A DNA stretch of 64,000 nt from JAGRKR01 sp041397725 (GCA_041397725.1 JAWKVZ010000002.1:1-64000), one strand, 5' to 3'. Shown: positions 33,878-43,499, counted from the first letter of the stretch. Numbers and translations: made by a program. The notes: generated by a model from the letters alone, not told the origin.

Positions 33878-35128
33878 ATGCCGCGCTTTTCCCTCGCCGC
33901 CCTCGCGCGCCATGCCCGTACCGGGCATCAGGACTGGACTCCCCATTGGCGCAAGGCCGAGCTGAAATCGTCCTATGACGTGATCGTCGTCGGCGGTGGC
34001 GGCCATGGGCTGGCGACGGCCTATTATCTCGCCAAGGAGCATGGCATCACCAACGTCGCTGTGCTCGAGAAGGGCTGGATCGGCGGAGGCAACGCGGGGC
34101 GTAACACGACGATCGTTCGCTCCAACTACCTTTGGGATGAGAGCGCCTTCCTGTACGAGAAGTCGTTGCAGCTCTTCGAGCGCCTGTCCCAGGACCTCAA
34201 TTTCAACGTCATGCTGTCGCAGCGCGGCGTGCTCAACCTGGCGCACAACCTCGGTGATGTCCGCGAGGCGCGTCGACGCGTCTACGCCAACCGGTTGAAC
34301 GGCGTCGATGCGGAGTGGCTGACCACGTCCGAGGTCAAGGCCTTCTGCCCCATCGTCAACGACAGTGCGTCGCTGCGCTATCCGATCATGGGCGCCACGC
34401 TGCAGAGGCGCGGTGGCGTCGCCCGTCACGATGCCGTGGCCTGGGGACTGGCGCGCGCCGCCGACCAGCGCGGTGTCGATATCGTCGAGGGCTGCGAGGT
34501 CACGGGGTTCCACATCGAGGGCGGCAAGGTCGTCGGCCTCGAGACCTCACGCGGGCCGGTCAGGGCGGGCAAGGTCGCCATCGTCGTCGCCGGACACTCG
34601 AGCGTGCTGGCCGGCATGGCCGGCTTCCGCCTGCCGATCGAGAGCCATCCGCTGCAAGCGCTCGTGTCGGAGCCGATCAAGCCGATCCTGCCGTGCGTCG
34701 TGATGTCGAACGCGGTGCACGTCTACGTGAGCCAGTCGGACAAGGGCGAGCTGGTGATCGGCGCCGGCATCGACTCCTACACCTCCTATGCGCAGCGCGG
34801 CAGCTTCCACGTGATCGAGGGGCAGATGGGGGCGCTGGTCGAGCTGTTCCCGATCTTCTCACGCCTCAGGATGATGCGGACCTGGGGCGGCATCGTCGAC
34901 ACCTGTCCCGATGCCTCACCGATCATCGGCCGGACGCCGGTCGAGAACCTCTACATCAATTGCGGCTGGGGCACGGGCGGCTTCAAGGCGACGCCCGGCT
35001 CCGGCTGGGTCACGGCATGGACCATCGCCCGCGGCGAGCCTCATCCGCTCAACGCTGCGTTCAGCCTCGACCGCTTCACGAGCGGACGCCTGATCGACGA
35101 GCACGGCGCCGCCGCCGTGGCGCATTGA
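33878..35128 (+). CDS. soxB: Sarcosine oxidase subunit beta
   Basis: 416 aa. FAD-binding VIVVGGGGHGLATAYYLA near 35-52, RNTTIVRSNY, and His184 in GGVARHDAVAWG, which aligns with the histidine that carries covalent FMN in heterotetrameric sarcosine oxidases. Ends with the usual WGTGGFKATPGSGW segment. It oxidises sarcosine to glycine, passing the one-carbon unit to tetrahydrofolate or releasing formaldehyde. First gene of soxBDAG; D, A and G follow tightly. Confidence 0.94.
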   Translation: MPRFSLAALARHARTGHQDWTPHWRKAELKSSYDVIVVGGGGHGLATAYYLAKEHGITNVAVLEKGWIGGGNAGRNTTIVRSNYLWDESAFLYEKSLQLFERLSQDLNFNVMLSQRGVLNLAHNLGDVREARRRVYANRLNGVDAEWLTTSEVKAFCPIVNDSASLRYPIMGATLQRRGGVARHDAVAWGLARAADQRGVDIVEGCEVTGFHIEGGKVVGLETSRGPVRAGKVAIVVAGHSSVLAGMAGFRLPIESHPLQALVSEPIKPILPCVVMSNAVHVYVSQSDKGELVIGAGIDSYTSYAQRGSFHVIEGQMGALVELFPIFSRLRMMRTWGGIVDTCPDASPIIGRTPVENLYINCGWGTGGFKATPGSGWVTAWTIARGEPHPLNAAFSLDRFTSGRLIDEHGAAAVAH

Positions 35129-35141
35129 GACGGAGCGAGAC

Positions 35142-35444
35142 ATGCTGCTCATTCGCTGCCCGCACTGTGGACCTCGCCCGGAAACGGATTTCCGCTACGG
35201 CCACGAGGCCCATATCGCCCGCCCGGAAGCGCCCGACCAGCTCGACGACGCGGCTTGGGCCGACTTCGTCTTCCTGCGTTCGAACCCGAGGGGATGGCAT
35301 CGCGAGCGCTGGATGCACGCCGCGGGCTGCCGGCGCTGGTTCAACGTCGTGCGCAGTACGGTGACGCACGAGATCATCATGACCTATCGACCGGGCGAGC
35401 GGCCGGCGCTGCCGGATGGTCTCGACGAAGGCGGCAAGAGATGA
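35142..35444 (+). CDS. soxD: Sarcosine oxidase subunit delta
   Basis: 100 aa. Zinc-binding residues are complete: Cys6 and Cys9 in RCPHCG, His59 and Cys63 in RWMHAAGCRRWFN, the arrangement of known SoxD. It lies 13 bp after soxB and overlaps soxA by 4 bp (ATGA). Structural subunit of the heterotetramer. Confidence 0.94.
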   Translation: MLLIRCPHCGPRPETDFRYGHEAHIARPEAPDQLDDAAWADFVFLRSNPRGWHRERWMHAAGCRRWFNVVRSTVTHEIIMTYRPGERPALPDGLDEGGKR

Positions 35445-38400
35445 GCGAGCCGTTTCGCCTGCCCGATGGCGGCCGGATCGACCGCAGTCGCCGCCTCGCC
35501 TTCACCTTCGACGGGCGCGGCTACTCGGGCTTCGCCGGCGACACGCTGGCGTCCGCTCTCCTCGCGAACGGGGTGCGTCTCGTGGCGCGCTCGATGAAAT
35601 ACCATCGGCCGCGCGGCATCATGACGGCGGGTGTCGAGGAGCCCAATGCGCTGCTGACCATCGGCGATGGCGAGCTCGCCACGCCGAACATGAAAGCGAC
35701 CGAGGTGGCGCTGTACGACGGTCTCGCCGCCCGCAGCCAGAACGTCTGGCCGACGCTCGCCTACGACGCCGGCGCCGTCAATCAATGGCTGGCCCCGTTG
35801 CTCCCGGCCGGCTTCTACTACAAGACCTTCATGGCGAGCCAGGGGTTCTGGCAGCATCTGGCGGAGCCGTTCATACGTCGCGCGGCCGGTTTCGGGCAGG
35901 CGCCGGGGCGGGCGGATGCGGACAGCTATGATCATCGGCACGTGCATGCCGATGTGGCGATCGTCGGTGGCGGGCCTGCCGGTCTCGCGGCGGCGCTGGT
36001 GGCGGCGCGGGCCGGCCTGCGTGTCGTGCTGGCGGACATGGGCTCTGGCCTCGGCGGCAGCCTGCTCTACCGCGACGGTGAAATCGACGGCCGGCCGGCG
36101 CGTCAGTGGCTGGAGGCGGCCTGCCAGGAGCTCGAAGCCAGTCCGGCCGTGAGACTGCTGCGGCGCACGGTCGTGACAGGGCACTACGACCAAGGCTATC
36201 TCGTCGCCGTCGAGCGCCGCCGGGAGCCCGGCTTGCGCGCCAGCGGCAGGGGAGGACCGGCGGAGCGCGTCTGGCACGTGCGGGCCAGCCGCGTGGTCCT
36301 TGCGACAGGGGCGCACGAGCGCCCCCTGGTCTTTCCCGACAACGACCGGCCGGGTGTGATGCTGGCGGGGGCGGCCCTGAGCTACCTGCGTCAGCACGCG
36401 GTGGCAGTGGGCCGCGCGCCCCTTGTTTTCACGCAGAACGATACCGCCTACGAGACGGCGTTCGCCCTGGCCCGGTCCGGCTGGTCGCGCGTCGCCGCCA
36501 TCGTCGATACGCGCACCGAGCCGACGCCGCACCTGCTTGCGGAAGCCGAGGGATTGGGCATCAGGGTCGAGCGCGCGGCGGTGGTCGTCGGCGTCAAAGG
36601 GCGAGCCGGTGTGCAAAGCGCCGAGATCATGACGCTCGCTCCCGACGGCGGCGCTGTCCGCGGTGAGGCGCGGGCCGTCGATTGCGACAGCATCCTCGTG
36701 TCCGGGGGATGGAGTCCGGCGGCCCATCTCTTCGCCCATGTCGGCGGCAAGCTCGTGTGGGACGAGGCGGCCCATTGCTTCCGGCCCGAACGCCCCGTTA
36801 CGGGGGTTGCACTGGCTGGCGCCGTCAATGCCACGTTCGCCCTCGCAGACGTGCTCGCCGAGGGGCGCGCCGCCGGAGCAGGGACGAACGCGCCCGCAGG
36901 TGCACCGGGAGGCGCACAGGGGGGCGCCAGCGGTCCGTCGGCTGCGCCGCTCTGGCAGGTGCCGCTGCCGCGGTCCAGGACGAAGAAGGCGCGCAAGGCG
37001 TTCGTGGATCTGCAGAACGACACGACCGCCGGCGATATCCAGCTCGCTGCGCGCGAAGGGTACGCGGCGGTGGAGCATATGAAGCGCTACACCCTGACGG
37101 GCTTCGGCACGGATCAGGGCAAGCTCGGCAACGTCAACGGTCTGGCGATCCTGGCGGCCGCGACCGGCCGCAGCATCGGCGCGACCGGTCATACGACCTT
37201 CCGTCCGCCCTATGTGCCGGTCTCCTTCGGCGCGCTGGCCGGCGTCGAACGGGGCGATCTCCTGGACCCCGTGCGGCGCACGCCGCTGCATGCCTGGCAT
37301 CGTGCCCATGGCGCCGTCTTCGAGGACGTCGGGCAGTGGAAGCGGCCGTGGTATTATCCGAAATCCGGTGAGGACATGCACGCCGCGGTCGCACGCGAGT
37401 GCGCCGCCGTGCGGACGGCCGTCGGCTTGCTGGACGCCTCGACGCTCGGCAAGATCGATGTCCGTGGCCCCGATGCCGGACGCTTCCTCGACATGATCTA
37501 TACCGGCCGCATGTCCAATCTCGGCGTCGGCCGCGTGCGCTATGGCGTGATGTGCAAAGAGGACGGCATGGTCTTCGACGACGGCACGGTCACGCGCCTT
37601 GCCGAGGACCGCTTCCTCGTGACCACGACCACGGGCGGCGCTGCCCGCGTGCTCGACTGGCTCGAGGAGTACCTGCAGACCGAGTGGCCGTCGCTGCGCG
37701 TCTACGCCAACTCCCTGACAGAGCAACTGGCGACGATCGCGGTGGCAGGGCCGAAGTCGCGGGAGTTGCTGGCGCGGGTCTCGCGCGGCGTCGATCTGGC
37801 GGCGGAGACCTTCGGCTTCATGACCTGTCGCGAGGGCGAGGTCGCTGGCGTCGGCGCGCGCCTCATGCGCATCTCCTTCTCGGGCGAGCTGGGCTTCGAG
37901 ATCGTGCTGCCGGCAGGCTCCGCGATGGCCGTCTGGGAGGCGCTGATGACCGCCGGCAAGGATCTCGGCATCACTCCCTACGGCACGGAGGCCATGCACC
38001 TCCTGCGGGCGGAGAAGGGCTACATCATCGTCGGCCAGGAGACGGACGGCACGCAGACGCCATTCGACCTCGGCCTCGGCTGGCTGGTCGCGATGGCGAA
38101 GCCCGATTTCATCGGCAAGCGCTCCTATGCGCGCGACGACACGCGGCGCGAGGATCGCAAGCAGCTCGTCGGCCTGCTGCCGGACGATGCGACGCTGGTG
38201 CTGCCGGAAGGCGCCCAGCTCGTCGAGACGCCGGTGAAGCTCGCGGACGTGCCGCGCTTTCGCCCGCCCGACACGGGTGGGCCGATCTATGTCGACGGCG
38301 AGCCGGTTCCGGTGCCGATGCTCGGCCACGTCACTTCGAGCTATGCGAGCGCCGCGCTCGGGCGCAGCTTCGCGCTGGCGCTGGTCAAGGGCGGACGCCA

Positions 38401-38506
38401 GCGCCACGGCCAGACGCTCTACGCGCCGCTCGAGACGCGCACGGTCGCCTGCCGCATCGTCGATCCCGTGCTCTACGATCCCGAGGGGAAGCGCCGCGAT
38501 GGCTGA
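35441..38506 (+). CDS. soxA: Sarcosine oxidase subunit alpha
   Basis: 1021 aa, full length. N-terminal 2Fe-2S-like domain without the cluster (FTFDGRGYSGFAGDTLASALLANG), a pyridine-nucleotide disulfide-type FAD/NAD domain (VAIVGGGPAGLAAALVAARAG), and a C-terminal GcvT-like folate-binding domain (VGLLDASTLGKIDVRGPDA and SYASAALGRS). It carries NAD+ and the tetrahydrofolate site. A slightly low-complexity Gly/Ala/Pro linker lies near residues 480-505. Overlaps soxD by 4 bp and soxG by 8 bp. Confidence 0.95.
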   Translation: MSEPFRLPDGGRIDRSRRLAFTFDGRGYSGFAGDTLASALLANGVRLVARSMKYHRPRGIMTAGVEEPNALLTIGDGELATPNMKATEVALYDGLAARSQNVWPTLAYDAGAVNQWLAPLLPAGFYYKTFMASQGFWQHLAEPFIRRAAGFGQAPGRADADSYDHRHVHADVAIVGGGPAGLAAALVAARAGLRVVLADMGSGLGGSLLYRDGEIDGRPARQWLEAACQELEASPAVRLLRRTVVTGHYDQGYLVAVERRREPGLRASGRGGPAERVWHVRASRVVLATGAHERPLVFPDNDRPGVMLAGAALSYLRQHAVAVGRAPLVFTQNDTAYETAFALARSGWSRVAAIVDTRTEPTPHLLAEAEGLGIRVERAAVVVGVKGRAGVQSAEIMTLAPDGGAVRGEARAVDCDSILVSGGWSPAAHLFAHVGGKLVWDEAAHCFRPERPVTGVALAGAVNATFALADVLAEGRAAGAGTNAPAGAPGGAQGGASGPSAAPLWQVPLPRSRTKKARKAFVDLQNDTTAGDIQLAAREGYAAVEHMKRYTLTGFGTDQGKLGNVNGLAILAAATGRSIGATGHTTFRPPYVPVSFGALAGVERGDLLDPVRRTPLHAWHRAHGAVFEDVGQWKRPWYYPKSGEDMHAAVARECAAVRTAVGLLDASTLGKIDVRGPDAGRFLDMIYTGRMSNLGVGRVRYGVMCKEDGMVFDDGTVTRLAEDRFLVTTTTGGAARVLDWLEEYLQTEWPSLRVYANSLTEQLATIAVAGPKSRELLARVSRGVDLAAETFGFMTCREGEVAGVGARLMRISFSGELGFEIVLPAGSAMAVWEALMTAGKDLGITPYGTEAMHLLRAEKGYIIVGQETDGTQTPFDLGLGWLVAMAKPDFIGKRSYARDDTRREDRKQLVGLLPDDATLVLPEGAQLVETPVKLADVPRFRPPDTGGPIYVDGEPVPVPMLGHVTSSYASAALGRSFALALVKGGRQRHGQTLYAPLETRTVACRIVDPVLYDPEGKRRDG

Positions 38507-39035
38507 TGCTCACGACCGTTCGGTGCGCCTCACGGACCTCGGCTTCCTGCCGCAGATCGGTTTGCGCCTGGATGCCGGCGATGCGGCCTCGATGGCGGCG
38601 GTTGCCGGCGTTCTCGGCTTGACGCTGCCGAGCGAGCCGTGCCGCGTCGCGCGTGAGGGCCAGCGGCGCGCGTTGTGGCTGGGACCCGACGAGTGGCTGG
38701 TGGTGGCGCCGGGTGACGATGCAGGCCGGCTGATCGGAGCGCTCGAGCAGGCCCTGGCAGGCCGGCATGCCGCCGTCCTCGACCTGAGCTGGACGCGCAC
38801 GGTTCTGGAAATCTCGGGGCCTGACGCCCAGGACACGCTGGAGGCCGGCTGCCTCCTCGACCTGCACCGGAGCGTTTTTGCGGCGGGCACGGTGGCTGGG
38901 ACGATCCTCGCCAAGTCTCAGGTCTACCTCGAGCGCGAGACGGCCGGCGATGGCGCTGACGTCTTCCGCATCTACGTGCGCGCCTCCTTCGCCGAGCACA
39001 TGCGGCAATGGCTGGCGCGCGTCATGGCGGTGTGA
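38499..39035 (+). CDS. soxG: Sarcosine oxidase subunit gamma
   Basis: 178 aa, GcvT-like small subunit with LWLGPDEWLVVAP, VLDLSWTRTVLEISGPDAQDTLEAGCLLDLH and FRIYVRASFAEHMRQWL. The start overlaps the end of soxA by 8 bp, consistent with coupled translation. Completes the tetramer. No glyA, folD or purU gene follows, unlike many sox operons. Confidence 0.92.
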   Translation: MADAHDRSVRLTDLGFLPQIGLRLDAGDAASMAAVAGVLGLTLPSEPCRVAREGQRRALWLGPDEWLVVAPGDDAGRLIGALEQALAGRHAAVLDLSWTRTVLEISGPDAQDTLEAGCLLDLHRSVFAAGTVAGTILAKSQVYLERETAGDGADVFRIYVRASFAEHMRQWLARVMAV

Positions 39036-39054
39036 CGCCCATCGCCGTTCGGCA

Positions 39055-39804
39055 TCAGGGCGCAAGCATCGACCAGAGGGCGCGACCGGCCGCGATGCCT
39101 CCTGCGAGTACGACCAGCGCCTCGATCACCAGCGTGTGCACTTTGAGGCTGGTCCGCCGCACGATCCACGCGGCAATGTAGGAGCCCGGCACGGTGGCGA
39201 GGCCGAGCGTCAAGCCCAGCAGCAGCAGCTCACTGTCAAGCAGGGCGAAGCGTCCGTAGGTCAATGATCGCGTGATGTGCATGGCCACGGCCACCACGGC
39301 GTCCGTAGCAATCAGCCCGGCGCCGGTCAGGCCCGCGCCGAGGAAGAGCGGCACGAGCAGCGAGCCGGCCCCCGTCGTCATGCCGGAGATCACGCCGATG
39401 AGGGCGCCGCCGGCAGCCATGCCTGCTGGCGGAACGGCGGCCTGCCGGCCCGAGATCCAGCGGCGCAAAGGGATACTGAGGACGAGAAACAGCCCGACGA
39501 CGAGATCGGCCACCGTCGAGCTCATGCGCACGAAGATGAGTGAGCCGATCACGGCCGTAGGTACGAGCCCCGCCATGACCTGGAGGGCTGGCCGGAACGA
39601 GACCGCGCCCCGGAATGCCCAGATGCGCGACAGGTTCGTCAGCAGCATCGCGACGGCGAGCGCGGGCACGGTCACCTTGGCGCCGAGGATCGGCACGAGG
39701 TACGCAGACAGCATCATGCCGGCGCCGAAGCTGGTGATGCCGGACGCCGCGCCGGCGAACAGAGCGATGGCGAGCGCGGCAGCCCACTGGGTTGGATCGA
39801 GCAC
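39055..39804 (-). CDS. TauE/SafE (TSUP) family membrane permease
   Basis: 249 aa with about eight predicted helices in two repeats: FAGAASGITSFGAGMML in the first and LIGVISGMTTGAGSLLVPLFL in the second, the characteristic G-x-x-x-G-x-G motifs of the sulfite-exporter family. Start codon is GTG. Relatives export sulfite, sulfoacetate or other organic anions. Convergent with soxG (19-bp gap) and divergent from the DsrE-like gene. The substrate is not determinable. Confidence 0.85.
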   Translation of the reverse strand: MLDPTQWAAALAIALFAGAASGITSFGAGMMLSAYLVPILGAKVTVPALAVAMLLTNLSRIWAFRGAVSFRPALQVMAGLVPTAVIGSLIFVRMSSTVADLVVGLFLVLSIPLRRWISGRQAAVPPAGMAAGGALIGVISGMTTGAGSLLVPLFLGAGLTGAGLIATDAVVAVAMHITRSLTYGRFALLDSELLLLGLTLGLATVPGSYIAAWIVRRTSLKVHTLVIEALVVLAGGIAAGRALWSMLAP

Positions 39805-39855
39805 CGGTGTTGAGCTTTTCGGTCGGGGTTGGTCGGCAGGCGGAATGCGAGATTA

Positions 39856-39915
39856 GCATTTGGTCGAAGCGTGTCCATGCGCACGCGCGTGCCGCCGTGA
39901 TCGCTAACCAAATGC
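39856..39915. promoter_or_regulatory. Spaced 9-bp inverted repeat between permease and DsrE-like genes
   Basis: GCATTTGGT at 39856-39864 and ACCAAATGC at 39907-39915 are perfect reverse complements 42 bp apart, about five helical turns centre to centre. They sit 52-111 bp upstream of the TSUP permease start. A regulator bridging two half-operators is possible. No regulator gene is adjacent. Confidence 0.35.
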
Positions 39916-40070
39916 ACGAAATGTTGAAGGCGCGTCCGTGAGCAAACGCTGGCACCGACGGCGCATTCCAGTACCTTAGCCTCAGTTTTGCCCCAGTGTG
40001 GAAAGAGATAGCTCTGACTGAACGGAGAGGACGGGCAATTCGAATTCTGAGTTCCTAGTGGAGGGATACG

Positions 40071-40541
40071 ATGATGCGTAAACTCATGATCGCACTGGCG
40101 GCGTTGATGCTCGCCGGCACCACGGCGACGGTAGCGTTCGCCCAGACGAAGACCAGCAAGCCGACCCGCGCAACCGTGCACAAGCTGGTCATCCATGTCG
40201 ATTCCAACGATCCGGCGACCATGACCCTGGCGCTCAACAACGCCCAGAACGTCATCAATCACTACAAGCGCAAGCGTGAGCGCGTGGTGGTCGAGCTGGT
40301 GACCTATGGTCCGGGGCTGCACATGTATCGTGAGGACTCGAGCCCGGTGAAGCAGCGTATCGCCACGATGTCTCTTGAGAACCCGAACCTGAAGTTCTCG
40401 GCCTGCGGCAATACCCGCGCGGGCATGCAGAAGCGCGAGGGCAAGCCCGTCAAGCTGATCAGCGAGGCCAAGGTCGTCCCCTCCGGCGTCATTCGCATCA
40501 TGGAGCTGCAGAAGCAGGGCTACGCCTACCTGCGTCCCTAG
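40071..40541 (+). CDS. Secreted DsrE-family-like protein
   Basis: 156 aa. Cleavable signal peptide (MMRKLMIALAALMLAGTTATVAFAQ, site after AFA at about residue 24). The mature part has VHKLVIHVDSNDPATMTLALNNAQNVINHY, VELVTYGPGLHMY and FSACGNTRAGM with one conserved cysteine, matching DsrE/DsrF-like (YchN) periplasmic proteins. They are associated with sulfur-relay or unknown redox roles. Preceded by GGAGGGA and followed by a strong terminator, so probably monocistronic. Confidence 0.8.
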   Translation: MMRKLMIALAALMLAGTTATVAFAQTKTSKPTRATVHKLVIHVDSNDPATMTLALNNAQNVINHYKRKRERVVVELVTYGPGLHMYREDSSPVKQRIATMSLENPNLKFSACGNTRAGMQKREGKPVKLISEAKVVPSGVIRIMELQKQGYAYLRP

Positions 40542-40571
40542 GCACGGCGGCTGGCACTTGCGCAGCAATGA

Positions 40572-40606
40572 AAACGGCCCGCGGCAGATCATGCCGCGGG
40601 CCGTTT
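40572..40606. terminator. Bidirectional terminator between DsrE-like and sulfatase genes
   Basis: 15-bp perfect arms AAACGGCCCGCGGCA (40572-40586) and TGCCGCGGGCCGTTT (40592-40606) with a 5-nt loop, flanked by A and T tracts. It lies between convergent genes and can serve both strands. Confidence 0.85.
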
Positions 40607-40638
40607 CGCATCGAGGCTCGGGACGTCGTCCGGCGGAT

Positions 40639-42099
40639 TCAGTTGAAATCTGGAGTGACGCCTGGAGGCGGCGAGAAACCGAGATCGCCGCGCGCGATCA
40701 CGGCGGGCTTGCCGCCTGAAGCCTCGAGCAGGCGCGCCTGATCCGCCTTTGCCTTGCGATCGACAGCCAGCGGATCGCAGATCTTCAACAGCTCCTTCTG
40801 CAGGTCCTCGAGGATCGGCTTGGCGTTGGCCTTGTCCGCGATGTCGTTGAGCTCCTCCGGGTCCTCGGAGAGATCGAAGAGCTGCGGCGGATAGGCCGCG
40901 TAATAGACGAGCTTGTACGGCCCCTTGCGCAGCATGTAGGCCGCCGTCTTGGAGCCCATGCCGTGGTACTCGGAGAACACGGCGCGGCTGTCGTCGGGCT
41001 TGGCGATGATGTCCGCGATCGAGCGGCCGGGATGCTCGGGCGTGATGGTCTTTGCTGATCCGGCGCCGACGGAGTCCATGATGAAGGGATAGAGATCGAG
41101 CAGGTTGGTCGGCGTGCCGACCCGCCGGCCGGCCGGAATGTCGGGTCCCGCCGCAATCAAAGGAACGCCGACGGACTCCTCGTACATCGTCGACTTGCCC
41201 CACAGGCCGCGAGCGCCGAGATTGTCGCCGTGGTCGCTCGTGTAGACGACGCGTGTCTCGGCGGCCAGACCGGCGGCTTCCAGGCTGGCGAGCACCTTGC
41301 CGATGTTCTCGTCCAGGAAGCTGCAGAGGCCGAGATAGCCGGCCAGCGCCCGCTTCACCATGTCGGGCGTCTTGAAGAACTCGTCGTAGGCGAAGGTGCG
41401 CTTGTAGTCCTCGATGTAGGGGTGCGCCGGCTCGTGGCGCTCGCCGTAGCGCTTGGGCACGGGCAGGTCGCGGTCGTAGTAGCGATAGAAGTGCTCGGGC
41501 GGCGCCGTCAGGGGGAAGTGCGGCGACACGAAAGAGAGGAACATCACCCAAGGCTTGGCGGTGTGCTTCTGTGCGCTTTCGCGGAACCAGACCTGGGCGC
41601 GCGCGGCGATCTCGCGGTCGTAGATCGTGTAGGGGCTCTCGCCCGGCCCCGCCATCTTCGCCATCTTGTAGGAGCCGCCGCGCTTGGGCATATCCTCGTC
41701 GCGGATGAGCCCGAGCAGGTCGCCCTTGCCCTCGATGATGTGCATGCCGATCTGTTCGTCGGAGAAACCGTTGTCGTCCTCCTTGCTGCGGAAATGCAGC
41801 TTGCCGATCGATACGACGTGGTGCCCCATTTCACGGAGCTGGTGATGCCAGCTCGGCGCGGTACCGTCGTAGGCGATGGCGTTGTCCCAGTTGCCGATCT
41901 GATGGACGTACTTGCCGGTGGCGAAGGAAGCGCGCGCGGGAACGCAGACCGGGCAGGGCGTATAGGCGTCGGTGAAGAGGGTGCCGCGGGCGGCCAGCCG
42001 GTCCAGGTTGGGTGTCGTGACGATATCGTGGCCGTAGCAGCCGAGCATGCGCCGGTTGTGTTGGTCGGACATGATGATGAGGAGGTTCTTCGGCTGCAT
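40639..42099 (-). CDS. Sulfatase (type I, formylglycine), choline-sulfatase-like
   Basis: 486 aa. Metal ligand Asp12 and following Gln in MSDQHNRRM, the sulfatase motif CVPAR at 52-56 whose Cys52 is the residue converted to formylglycine, HFRSKEDDNGF, SPHFPLTAP and TSDHGDNLG with metal ligands. Cytoplasmic: no signal peptide. The NWDNAIAYDGTAPSW and GKLHFRS stretches resemble choline-sulfatase-like enzymes. No formylglycine-generating enzyme gene is in the window. Divergent from the AcnX genes. Physiological ester unknown. Confidence 0.88.
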   Translation of the reverse strand: MQPKNLLIIMSDQHNRRMLGCYGHDIVTTPNLDRLAARGTLFTDAYTPCPVCVPARASFATGKYVHQIGNWDNAIAYDGTAPSWHHQLREMGHHVVSIGKLHFRSKEDDNGFSDEQIGMHIIEGKGDLLGLIRDEDMPKRGGSYKMAKMAGPGESPYTIYDREIAARAQVWFRESAQKHTAKPWVMFLSFVSPHFPLTAPPEHFYRYYDRDLPVPKRYGERHEPAHPYIEDYKRTFAYDEFFKTPDMVKRALAGYLGLCSFLDENIGKVLASLEAAGLAAETRVVYTSDHGDNLGARGLWGKSTMYEESVGVPLIAAGPDIPAGRRVGTPTNLLDLYPFIMDSVGAGSAKTITPEHPGRSIADIIAKPDDSRAVFSEYHGMGSKTAAYMLRKGPYKLVYYAAYPPQLFDLSEDPEELNDIADKANAKPILEDLQKELLKICDPLAVDRKAKADQARLLEASGGKPAVIARGDLGFSPPPGVTPDFN

Positions 42100-42251
42100 C
42101 TCGCCTTCCCTTGCGCTGGCTTGAGGATGTTTCCTGCCCGAGATCGGGTTATTGTCTCTTCGCAGGCCGCTGCGGCTGCTGCTATCGTCCCAGCAGGTGT
42201 AGGGCAAGGAACGGCAGCGTGCAACGCGCCGATCAGGAGGGAACGTCCAAC

Positions 42252-43499
42252 GTGACACGTCTCAGCGATTACGAAAAGGAGCTGCTCGCGGGCCAGCACG
42301 GCGAGCCGCGCAAATGGGCGATGGAGATGCTGCTGAAGGTCGCGCGCATCTTCGACGCCGAGGACATGGTCGAGGTGACGCAGGTGCATCTGATGGCCGA
42401 TACCGAGGCCACCGGCGAGGAAGGCGTGCGCTTCGTGGAATGGATCGGTTCGCATCCGAGCGCGCAGTCCCGCGTGATCATTCCGACGGTCACCGATCCC
42501 CGCGGCGCCGATTTCGATGCCTACAAGCGCGTCAAGCAGGACGAGCGGATCGTGGAGCTCGAGCGCCGCGCCGACGCGGCGTTCCGCAAGATCGGCATCA
42601 TGATGACCGACACCTGCATCAATTATCAGACGATCAATCCGCCCGTGCGCGGCGAGCATCTCGCCTTCGGAGATACCGGATCGACGATCTACGCCAACAG
42701 CGTGCTTGGTGCGCGCACCAACTTCGAGGGTGGGCCGTCGGCCCTTGCTGCAGCCCTCACGGGCCGGGTGCCGCGCTATGGCTTCCACCTCGACCGCTGC
42801 CGGCGCGGCTCCACCCGCTTCGTCGTCGAGCGGCGTCCGAAGGACTGGAGCGAGTGGGGCGCGCTCGGCGGCATCATCGGCCGCGACATGCGTTCCTACT
42901 GGCAGGTGCCGGTGATCGAAGGCATCGAGGGCGTGGTGACCTCGGACGAGCTCAAGCACTTCGGTGCGGCGCTGGCGAGCTTCGGCTCGACGCCGCTCTT
43001 CCACATGGTCGGCGTGACGCCGGAGGCGCCGGATCTCGCCTCGGTCTTCGACGGTGCGCCCCCCGAGCCGCGGCGCATCGGCAAGGCCGACTTCGATCGC
43101 TTCTTCGCGGATTACGGTCCCAAGGGTGACAAGCTCGATGTCGTCGTGTTCTCCGCGCCGCAGCTCTCGCTGTTCGAGATCGAGGCGCTGGCCAAGCTGC
43201 TCGACGGCCGCAAGGTCTCGAAGGATGTGACGCTGATCGCCTGCACCTCTCCCGAGATGAAGACGGCGGCCGACCGCATGGGCTTGACGGCGTCCATCGA
43301 GGGCGCTGGCGGAGTGCTGCTCAAGGGCGTCTGCTTCTATCAGATGCACGCTCGCGAGATCGGCACGGCCAACGGCTGGAAGACGCTCATGAGCAACTCG
43401 GCCAAGATCATCAACATTCTGGGCGGCTACGGCTACGACACGCACCTGGCCGACATGGCGACGTGCGTCGAGGCGGCGGTCAAGGGGAGGATCGGCTGA
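42252..43499 (+). CDS. Aconitase X catalytic domain protein (large subunit, DUF521)
   Basis: 415 aa, GTG start preceded by AGGAGGG with 10-nt spacing. Motifs of aconitase X: MTDTCINYQ, GEHLAFGDTGSTIYANSVLGARTNFEGG, and CTSPEM near the C-terminus. The Cys residues in these segments are candidate Fe-S ligands. Known relatives dehydrate cis-3-hydroxy-L-proline (bacteria) or mevalonate 5-phosphate (archaea). The small subunit follows with a 1-bp overlap. No proline-type reductase or racemase is nearby, so the substrate is open. Confidence 0.9.
   Translation: MTRLSDYEKELLAGQHGEPRKWAMEMLLKVARIFDAEDMVEVTQVHLMADTEATGEEGVRFVEWIGSHPSAQSRVIIPTVTDPRGADFDAYKRVKQDERIVELERRADAAFRKIGIMMTDTCINYQTINPPVRGEHLAFGDTGSTIYANSVLGARTNFEGGPSALAAALTGRVPRYGFHLDRCRRGSTRFVVERRPKDWSEWGALGGIIGRDMRSYWQVPVIEGIEGVVTSDELKHFGAALASFGSTPLFHMVGVTPEAPDLASVFDGAPPEPRRIGKADFDRFFADYGPKGDKLDVVVFSAPQLSLFEIEALAKLLDGRKVSKDVTLIACTSPEMKTAADRMGLTASIEGAGGVLLKGVCFYQMHAREIGTANGWKTLMSNSAKIINILGGYGYDTHLADMATCVEAAVKGRIG

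Noticed and set aside
35384..38407. Minus-strand open frame of about 1000 codons opposite soxA
   Set aside because: Antisense to a clear soxA with all expected domains; composition is that of a GC-driven frame, not a protein.
14837..39804. A sulfonate degradation pathway joining the YihU-like dehydrogenase and the TauE-like permease
   Set aside because: The genes are 23 kb apart with many unrelated genes between, and no desulfonating enzyme (Xsc, SuyAB, CuyA type) was found.
33878..42099. A choline-O-sulfate to glycine pathway joining the sulfatase and soxBDAG
   Set aside because: No betaine-forming, betaine-demethylating or dimethylglycine genes are present; the sulfatase shares a promoter region with AcnX instead.
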